A program made the position numbers and the translations under genes. A stretch of 64,000 nt of DNA, taken from positions 18,736 to 82,735 of the forward strand of contig JAJEBN010000106.1 in assembly GCA_022822525.1 (NCBI GenBank), in the 5' to 3' direction. The notes beneath the pieces are model-generated. The model was not told where the DNA came from and searched no databases. It saw only the letters and a program-made list of their open reading frames with translations. The stretch is from Acidimicrobiia bacterium (GTDB taxonomy: Bacteria > Actinomycetota > Acidimicrobiia > Acidimicrobiales > Poriferisodalaceae). Shown here in pieces: positions 58,372-64,000 of the stretch. The number at the start of each line of letters is the position of its first letter. Position 1 is the stretch's first letter.

Positions 58372-60879
58372 TCAGCCCAGTGCGCCGGCTGCGGCGGCTT
58401 CGGCGATCTCGTCGTCGGTGAGGCCCAGTTCGCCGCTGAGCACGTCGTAGGTGTGCTGTCCGATCATGGGCGCAGCGAACCTCGGTCCGTGGTCGTACCC
58501 AGCGATCTGGTACTGGTGGCCCGAGTAGGGCACGGTCCCCATCCGGGGGTGCTCCAGCCAGCGGTGGAAGCCGCGGTGCGCATATTGCGGGTCGGCGAGC
58601 AGGTCGCTGCTGCGCTGCACCATGCCTGCTGCGATCCCGGCGTCGAGCAGCTGCCGTTCCAGCGTGGCTGCATCCTGATCGACGGTCCACGCCGCGATCT
58701 CGTCGTCGATCGCATCGTGGGCTGCGAGGCGCCCTTCGACTGTCGACAACTCGGGCGCGAGGGCCCACTGCGGAGCATCCATGAACTTCACCAGCGCTGC
58801 CCATTGCTCGTCGTCGGCGATGGTGATGGCGCACCACCGGTCCTCCCCCTCACACGGGTACACCCCCTGCGGGGCCACCTCGGGGTCGCGGTTGCCCATG
58901 CGGGTGGCCACGGTGCCGCTTTCTCCGTAGTCCGCCAGCTCGGGAGCCAGGAACTGCAATCCGCACTCGAGCTGCGCTGCTTCGATGACGCAGCCCTCGC
59001 CGGTCCGGCGACGGCGATCCAGCGCCGCCAGCAGTGTGGCGGTGATGATGCGCGGGGAGATGGTGTCCGTGTAGGCGAGGTAGGGGCCATCGGGCGGCAG
59101 ATCGGGCCAGCCCACGACCGGGTAGAAGCCCGCGATGGCAGCAGCGTGATAGCCGAATCCGCCGAGCGCCGACAGCGGACCGCCGCTGGCCAGCAGCGAC
59201 GTGTGCACCACGATGGCTTTCGGGTTCAGCTCGGCGATCAGTTCATCGCTGGCGATGGTGCGAGCGAAGGTGCCCGGTGTCCAGGCTTCCACCACCACAT
59301 CGGCCCACGCGATCATCCGACGGGCGATCTCGACACCCGCGGGAGTCTTGAGGTCGATATCGATGCTGAGCTTGGACGTGTTGAACGTGCCGAAGAAGTG
59401 GGCCATGTCGACATCGATGACATCGTCCTTGAACGGCGGGTTCGCACGCAGCCCGTCGAGTCGCGAGCTGGATTCGATCCGCACCACGGTCGCGCCGTGA
59501 TCGGCGAGCGCCTTCGCCGTGATAGGCCCCACGCCGATCCAGCTGAAGTCCGCTACGCGGAGTCCGGCGAAGGGCAGATCAGCATCGCCCACCCCCCACA
59601 CTGTCGGTTGAGCGGGCGACGGGTCCGCAAGCTCGGCATCTGCGGCGATATCGGCACTGATTTCAGCGAGTTGCGCCCTGATCTCGGCGCCGTGCTCGTC
59701 GAGGCGCGGCGGCTGCCGCTTCGTGCCGATGCGGATTCCGTCGATGGTCGCAGGGCCACCGGGGAGCTCGACGCCTGCCGCATCCCCGCCGTGCACCGGC
59801 CGCCAGAAATCGCGCACGCGCAAGTGCTCCAGCCCGACAAGGTCGGCCACGGTGTGAACTGGCGCAATCGTCTCCTTCAGCACCATCGAACGCTGCAGGA
59901 GGTCGGCGTTGGTGTGCCGTTCGCACAGACCCACCATCGCCCCGTACAGCTCGTCGAACGTCCGGCTGATCGGTTCGCCGGCGGCGCCGCGCATGTCGTA
60001 GGTGCTCCAGTCCTCGGCACGCCAGCTCTCGTCTGCAAGGCCCTCCTCGATGTACCAGTCGAGCAGCCGACCCGTTGCCACGCCCCGGGCCACAGCGATC
60101 GCCCAGCCGTCCTGGGTGCGGTAGCGCATCTGCAGCGGCACGGCCAGCTGCGCGACCGTGCCCGAGCGCTTGAAGTCGCGCCCGCAGATAGCGTGGGTCT
60201 CCATGGCATTGAGGAGCGTCCAGGTCATCGCCGCCTGAGCCGACACGCCGACGTGCTGCGATGAGCCGGTGACGCACATGCGCGCATGGGCCATCAACCC
60301 TGCCGCCGCGGCTTCCGCGCCCGCATGACGCCAGGCCTGAGCGATCGAGATCTTCACGGGCGCCCGCTCGAAGACGCCCTGCATGTTCGCCGGACCGCCC
60401 AGTGCCGCCAGCGACAGTTCCGAGGCGGGATCGGCGCTGCGGGGCCCGTCGAGACCGAACGGCGTGACCTGCACGTGAACGATCCGCTGGTTCAGCGCCC
60501 CGAGATCATCGTGGCTGTACCCGGCTGCAGCCAGGTTTCCCACCACACCCGACTCGTAGACGAAGTCGCCGAGCTTGACCAGGCCCTCGAACTCCGTCCG
60601 GTGGTCGGGGTCGTCCAGATCCAACACGATGGAGCGCTTGTTGGAGTTGTACGCGCAGAACTGCCAGCTGCGCAGGTCGCCCGTAGGCCCCTGCTGCGGC
60701 CTCCGCGGCAGTGCCGCGCGGCCCTCAGTACCGCCGGGCGGCTCGACCTTGATCACATCGGCGCCGAGCTCGCCCAGCAGCCACGGTCCGAATTCGCCGC
60801 GGTGATCGGTGAGGTCCAGGACGGTCATGCCCGCAAGCGGCGCCGACGCCGTGTCCTGGCTGGCTTCGGGTGACGTCAT
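58372..60879 (-). CDS. fused two-domain CaiB/BaiF-type CoA-transferase
   Basis: 835 residues, two family III CoA-transferase domains in tandem (about 15-410 and 435-835), each opening with the L-A-G-M-T-V-L-D-L / F-A-G-L-R-V-A-D-F motif and G-A-D-V-I-K-V-E / G-A-T-V-V-R-I-E. In characterised members an Asp forms the acyl-anhydride; the aligned positions here look like Glu154 in the first half and Gly576 in the second, so the classical mechanism is doubtful. ATG 60879 has AGGGA 6 nt upstream; ATG 60903 has none. Confidence 0.85.
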   Translation of the reverse strand: MTSPEASQDTASAPLAGMTVLDLTDHRGEFGPWLLGELGADVIKVEPPGGTEGRAALPRRPQQGPTGDLRSWQFCAYNSNKRSIVLDLDDPDHRTEFEGLVKLGDFVYESGVVGNLAAAGYSHDDLGALNQRIVHVQVTPFGLDGPRSADPASELSLAALGGPANMQGVFERAPVKISIAQAWRHAGAEAAAAGLMAHARMCVTGSSQHVGVSAQAAMTWTLLNAMETHAICGRDFKRSGTVAQLAVPLQMRYRTQDGWAIAVARGVATGRLLDWYIEEGLADESWRAEDWSTYDMRGAAGEPISRTFDELYGAMVGLCERHTNADLLQRSMVLKETIAPVHTVADLVGLEHLRVRDFWRPVHGGDAAGVELPGGPATIDGIRIGTKRQPPRLDEHGAEIRAQLAEISADIAADAELADPSPAQPTVWGVGDADLPFAGLRVADFSWIGVGPITAKALADHGATVVRIESSSRLDGLRANPPFKDDVIDVDMAHFFGTFNTSKLSIDIDLKTPAGVEIARRMIAWADVVVEAWTPGTFARTIASDELIAELNPKAIVVHTSLLASGGPLSALGGFGYHAAAIAGFYPVVGWPDLPPDGPYLAYTDTISPRIITATLLAALDRRRRTGEGCVIEAAQLECGLQFLAPELADYGESGTVATRMGNRDPEVAPQGVYPCEGEDRWCAITIADDEQWAALVKFMDAPQWALAPELSTVEGRLAAHDAIDDEIAAWTVDQDAATLERQLLDAGIAAGMVQRSSDLLADPQYAHRGFHRWLEHPRMGTVPYSGHQYQIAGYDHGPRFAAPMIGQHTYDVLSGELGLTDDEIAEAAAAGALG

Positions 60880-61000
60880 GTGGGTCCCTGAACTCACGCT
60901 CATGATGTGTCTGGTGCTGCGCCGGAACGAGTCCTGCGCGGTGCGGGCCGGTACGACGATACGCAGGCGCTCGCTGTTGCGCGGCGGTTAGCTTGCCCGG

Positions 61001-62167
61001 ATGGCCGACAGCCCGTCGCCGTGGCGGCACCCGCCTCCCCCCGAGCTGAGTGACGAACTGCTGGCGCGGGTTCGCGCCGGAGGAGAGCACAGCGACGCCG
61101 AGCGCAACCCCAACCCTGAGATCATCGCCGAGATGGGGCGCCTCGGCCTCATGCGACTGCTGGTGCCTTCCGAGCTCGGCGGCGGCGGGCGCCACCCCGC
61201 TGAGTTCATCGAGTTCAGCCGTCGGGTTGCCTACGAGCACCCATCCACGGGCTGGGTGGCCATGACCTGCAATGAGGAAGCGGAGATCTTTGCCGCCTAC
61301 CTCGATCCCGCCACGGTGACAGGGTTCTATGCGACCAACCCAGGTGCAGTCATCGCCGGATCCGGGGTGCCCAAGGGGGTGGCACGGCCGGGCGACGGCG
61401 GCTGGATCGTGGACGGCCGCTGGTCGTTCGTGAGCGGCTGCACTGCGGCCGACTGGTGGATCCTGGCCAACATCGTCGACGGCACCCGGCCCAGGCAGCT
61501 GTGCTTCGTGCTCATTCCGGCCGATGCGGCCTTGATCGACGACACCTGGCACACCGTGGGCCTGCGGGGAACCGGCAGCCACGACGTCGTGCTGAAGGAG
61601 CGCTTCGTGCCCGACGAGCGGGCCTCGGTCGTCGAGAATTTCTCGCTGCCCAAGCCGAACGAGCACCCCTATTACCGCCTGCCGTCGGGGTTGAGATTCC
61701 CCTTCCCCAAGACTGGCGTGGCATCGGGCGTCGCCGACCGGGCGATCGACGAATTCGCAGCGCTGGCTGCCGCCAAGACCCCGCTGTACAACCGCTCGGC
61801 GCTGGCCAGTCGGCCCGACGCCCAGGCAGCCATGGCCCGCGCCACCGCACTCGCCGGTGCCGGTCGAGCTTTCGTTGCCGAAGTGCTGTCGGAGATCTGG
61901 GAAACCGCCTCAGCCTGCGGCGACGTGTCGCCAGCACAGCATGCGCGTGCGCGCTTGGCGTGCTCGTGGAGCGTGCAGAACTGCATCGTTGCGGTGGAAA
62001 CGCTGGTGACCGCCACCGGCAGCAGCGCCAACTACACCTCGTCGCCGCTCGGCGGCTTGTTGAACGACGTGAGGGCCGTCGCCGGCCACTTCATGGTGGG
62101 CAGCTACCAGATGGACACCGCCGGCCGCGTACTGATTGGCCTCGACTCAGACGACCCCAACTTCTGA
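61001..62167 (+). CDS. acyl-CoA dehydrogenase-like flavoenzyme (HsaA/hydroxylase type)
   Basis: 388 residues. N-terminal helical domain (L-G-L-M-R-L-L-V-P-S-E-L-G-G-G-G), beta domain with G-W-I-V-D-G-R-W-S-F-V-S-G, and a C-terminal domain of the acyl-CoA_dh_2 type. This layout is shared with two-component flavin monooxygenases such as HsaA and with some true dehydrogenases; the usual catalytic Glu cannot be located with certainty. It starts with ATG 61001 just 7 nt after a TAGCTT box, perhaps leaderless. It is divergent from the CoA-transferase gene. Confidence 0.82.
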   Translation: MADSPSPWRHPPPPELSDELLARVRAGGEHSDAERNPNPEIIAEMGRLGLMRLLVPSELGGGGRHPAEFIEFSRRVAYEHPSTGWVAMTCNEEAEIFAAYLDPATVTGFYATNPGAVIAGSGVPKGVARPGDGGWIVDGRWSFVSGCTAADWWILANIVDGTRPRQLCFVLIPADAALIDDTWHTVGLRGTGSHDVVLKERFVPDERASVVENFSLPKPNEHPYYRLPSGLRFPFPKTGVASGVADRAIDEFAALAAAKTPLYNRSALASRPDAQAAMARATALAGAGRAFVAEVLSEIWETASACGDVSPAQHARARLACSWSVQNCIVAVETLVTATGSSANYTSSPLGGLLNDVRAVAGHFMVGSYQMDTAGRVLIGLDSDDPNF

Positions 62168-62241
62168 GCAGGCCGCGCGCCGGCGCGCCCCGTACGATCT
62201 CCGGCGACGGAAACGCCCCGGCTGAGGGACACCGCCCGCAG

Positions 62242-63864
62242 ATGAGACAGTTCGAGAGCCGCATCGATACCGCCGGCAGCGAGTTCGAAAAGAACGCGGC
62301 TGCCTATGCCGACCTGCTCGCGACGCTGCGGGATCGGCAGCAGTTCGCCATTTCGGGCGGCGCGGGCCGCGAGCGCTCCATCGAGCGCCACCACGGCCGC
62401 GGCAAGATCCTGCCGCGCGACCGCATCGATCTGGTGTGCGACGCCGACACGCCGTTCATGGAGCTGTCCACGCTGGCCGGCTGGGACATGTACGACAACA
62501 GTGCTCCCGGCGCCGGCATCGTCACCGGCATCGGCGTGGTCCATGGCGTGCCGTGGATGTTCATCGCCAACGACGCCACGGTGAAGGGCGGCTCGCTGCT
62601 GCCGATCAGCATCAAGAAGCACGTGCGAGCGCAGGACATCGCTGCCGAGAACGGCCTCGGCGTGATCTACCTGGTCGACTCTGGCGGGGCATTCCTGCCA
62701 TTGCAGGACGACATCTTCCCCGACAAGGACCATTTCGGCGGCAGCTTCTACCGCCAGGCCCGACTGTCCGCCCAAGGCCTGCCGCAAATCTCGGTGGTGC
62801 TGGGCGGCTGCACCGCCGGCGGGGCCTACGTGCCCGCGCTGAGCGACGAGGTGATCATGGTGTCGGGCATCGGCCGCATCTACCTCGGCGGCCCACCCAT
62901 CGTGAAGGCTGCCTTGGGCGAGATCATTGAGCCCGACGACCTGGGCGGGGCGGCGCTGCACACGCGCATCTCCGGCGTGTCCGACTACATGGCGCCCGAC
63001 GAGCGATCCGCCTACGGCAAGCTGCGCGAGCTGTGCGCGGCTGCCAACCAGCGAACTGTCGATCATCGTGAGAACTGGCTGTCGTGGACGGAGCCGGAAG
63101 CCCCCCACTTCGACCCGGCGGAGATCTACGGCGTGATCTCCGCCGACGACCGCATCGGCTTCGATGCCCGCGAGATCATCGCCCGGCTCGTCGACGGCTC
63201 CCGCTACGGCGAGTTCAAGCCCGAATGGGGCGAGCACATCACGTGCGGCTTCGCCCGTATCTGGGGCTTCCAGGTGGGCATCATCGCCAACAACGGGATC
63301 ATTTTCTCCTCCGACGCTCTGAAGGCCACGCACTTCATCGAGCTCTGCGAGCAACGCCGGGTTCCCCTGCTGTTCCTGCAGAACACGACGGGCTACATGG
63401 TGGGCAGCGATTCTGAAGCGGCGGGCATCGCCAAGCACGGGGCGAAGATGGTCTCTGCCGTGGCCAACGCCACCGTGCCCCGCTACACAGTGCTCATCGG
63501 CGGCTCCTACGGCGCCGGCAACTACGGCATGTGCGGGCGGGGCTTCAACCCCAGATTCCTGTTCGCCTGGCCGAACAGCCGCATCGCCACCATGTCGGCC
63601 GAGACTGCCCAGACAGTGCTGGTGGACATCCGGCTGGCCGGCATGCGCGGCACCGAGACCACCGAGGAGGAGATAGCCGCCATGCGAGCCGAGGTGGCCG
63701 ACCAGTACGAGCGCCAGAGCGATCCCTACTACGCCAGCGCCCGCCTGTGGGATGACGGGCTCATCGACCCCGTCGACACCCGTAACACGCTCGGTCTGTG
63801 CCTCGCGCTGACGGCACGCCAGGATGCCCCGGCTCCCGGCAACGGCATCGTCTACCGGATGTAG
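62242..63864 (+). CDS. acyl-CoA carboxylase beta subunit, methylcrotonyl-CoA type
   Basis: 540-residue carboxyltransferase subunit. First crotonase-like half has GRGKILPRDRIDLV, and DSGGAFLPLQDDIFPDKDHF with GGCTAGGAYVPALSDE; the second has NTTGYMVGSDSE and IGGSYGAGNYGMCGR. The aligned D-I-F-P-D-x-D-H-F segment is typical of methylcrotonyl- and geranyl-CoA carboxylases rather than propionyl-CoA carboxylase. ATG 62242 opens the module; the much longer open frame lies over the preceding gene. The biotin-carboxylase subunit follows after 30 bp. Confidence 0.9.
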   Translation: MRQFESRIDTAGSEFEKNAAAYADLLATLRDRQQFAISGGAGRERSIERHHGRGKILPRDRIDLVCDADTPFMELSTLAGWDMYDNSAPGAGIVTGIGVVHGVPWMFIANDATVKGGSLLPISIKKHVRAQDIAAENGLGVIYLVDSGGAFLPLQDDIFPDKDHFGGSFYRQARLSAQGLPQISVVLGGCTAGGAYVPALSDEVIMVSGIGRIYLGGPPIVKAALGEIIEPDDLGGAALHTRISGVSDYMAPDERSAYGKLRELCAAANQRTVDHRENWLSWTEPEAPHFDPAEIYGVISADDRIGFDAREIIARLVDGSRYGEFKPEWGEHITCGFARIWGFQVGIIANNGIIFSSDALKATHFIELCEQRRVPLLFLQNTTGYMVGSDSEAAGIAKHGAKMVSAVANATVPRYTVLIGGSYGAGNYGMCGRGFNPRFLFAWPNSRIATMSAETAQTVLVDIRLAGMRGTETTEEEIAAMRAEVADQYERQSDPYYASARLWDDGLIDPVDTRNTLGLCLALTARQDAPAPGNGIVYRM

Positions 63865-63894
63865 CCGGCCTGCATCGGCACGAGGATCAATGAC

Positions 63895-64000
63895 GTGAAG
63901 CTGCTGGTAGCCAACCGCGGAGAGATCGCGAGCCGGGTCTTCGCCACCGCCCGTCGGCTGGGTTGGCGCACGGTGGCCGTATGGGCCGAGCCGGACCGGG
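63895..64000 (+). CDS. biotin carboxylase/biotin-carrier alpha subunit, N-terminal fragment
   Basis: GTG 63895 begins [14 protein letters not shown], the universal biotin carboxylase N-terminus, and runs off the window after 35 codons. GAGG lies 9 nt upstream. With the beta subunit it would carboxylate a branched enoyl-CoA using bicarbonate and ATP. Whether a biotin-carrier domain is attached cannot be seen. Confidence 0.88.
   Translation, partial: MKLLVANRGEIASRVFATARRLGWRTVAVWAEPDR

Overview
The window is 64 kb of high-GC, densely packed bacterial chromosome. It looks like a member of the Actinomycetota, most plausibly class Acidimicrobiia; the class placement is inference. The phylum evidence is a WhiB regulator, an MtrA/MtrB/LpqB-like locus, DUF3040 and DUF6457 proteins, no ftsA next to ftsZ, a class A RNase P RNA, and frequent 1-4 bp start/stop overlaps with GTG and TTG starts. 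No insertion sequence, prophage, CRISPR array, tRNA or rRNA gene was found.

Layout. (1) 1-15.3 kb, minus strand: division and cell-wall (dcw) cluster, in transcription order mraZ-rsmH-ftsL-like-ftsI-murE-mraY-murD-ftsW-murG-murC-murB-ftsQ-ftsZ-pgeF-(yggS). MurE carries the DNPR motif of the meso-diaminopimelate-adding enzyme. murF is absent from its usual place. The mraZ promoter overlaps 10-bp-phased CCACT boxes. (2) 15.4-17.05 kb, minus: lipoate-ligase-like protein, HNH nuclease, small conserved protein. (3) 17.1-21.6 kb, plus: MoxR ATPase, DUF58 protein, TgpA-like transglutaminase. (4) 21.6-24.0 kb, minus: DUF3040 protein, DNA polymerase IV, NUDIX hydrolase. (5) 24.1-27.4 kb, plus: small membrane protein, response regulator, histidine kinase and GerMN lipoprotein. 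The kinase start region has been tandemly triplicated. (6) 27.3-32.0 kb, minus: TrkA with two unlike TrkH subunits. (7) 32-41.2 kb: glycerol kinase, aminotransferase, SRPBCC protein, GT4 glycosyltransferase, QueG, soluble Ser/Thr kinase, TrpD, WhiB, small membrane protein. (8) 41.26-41.65 kb: rnpB, the only structural RNA gene seen. (9) 41.7-45.9 kb, minus: bifunctional penicillin-binding protein, zinc-ribbon coiled-coil protein, membrane protein, histidine phosphatase. (10) 46-48 kb, plus: thiamine pyrophosphokinase overlapping a ThiB-like lipoprotein. (11) 48-54 kb, minus: MetY, CoA-binding protein, NHL/thioredoxin lipoprotein, GH3 glycosidase, with DUF6457 upstream. (12) 54.1-64 kb: DUF2461 protein, BisC-like molybdoenzyme with an LLM oxidoreductase, fused CoA-transferase, acyl-CoA-dehydrogenase-like enzyme and methylcrotonyl-CoA-carboxylase-like subunits.

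How the genes fit together. Regions 1, 3, 9 and part of 11 serve envelope growth: precursor synthesis, septal and side-wall polymerisation, and muropeptide trimming. Region 5 is the likely envelope-sensing two-component system. Region 12 reads as an acyl-CoA catabolic locus beside a molybdoenzyme.

The most unusual signal is a set of short tandem duplications (74, 31, 29 and 27 bp) at gene boundaries. Two of them copy a translation start: in the histidine kinase, where they create overlapping mini-ORFs, and in the histidine phosphatase. I found no convincing defence, secretion or biosynthetic system that would count as wholly new.
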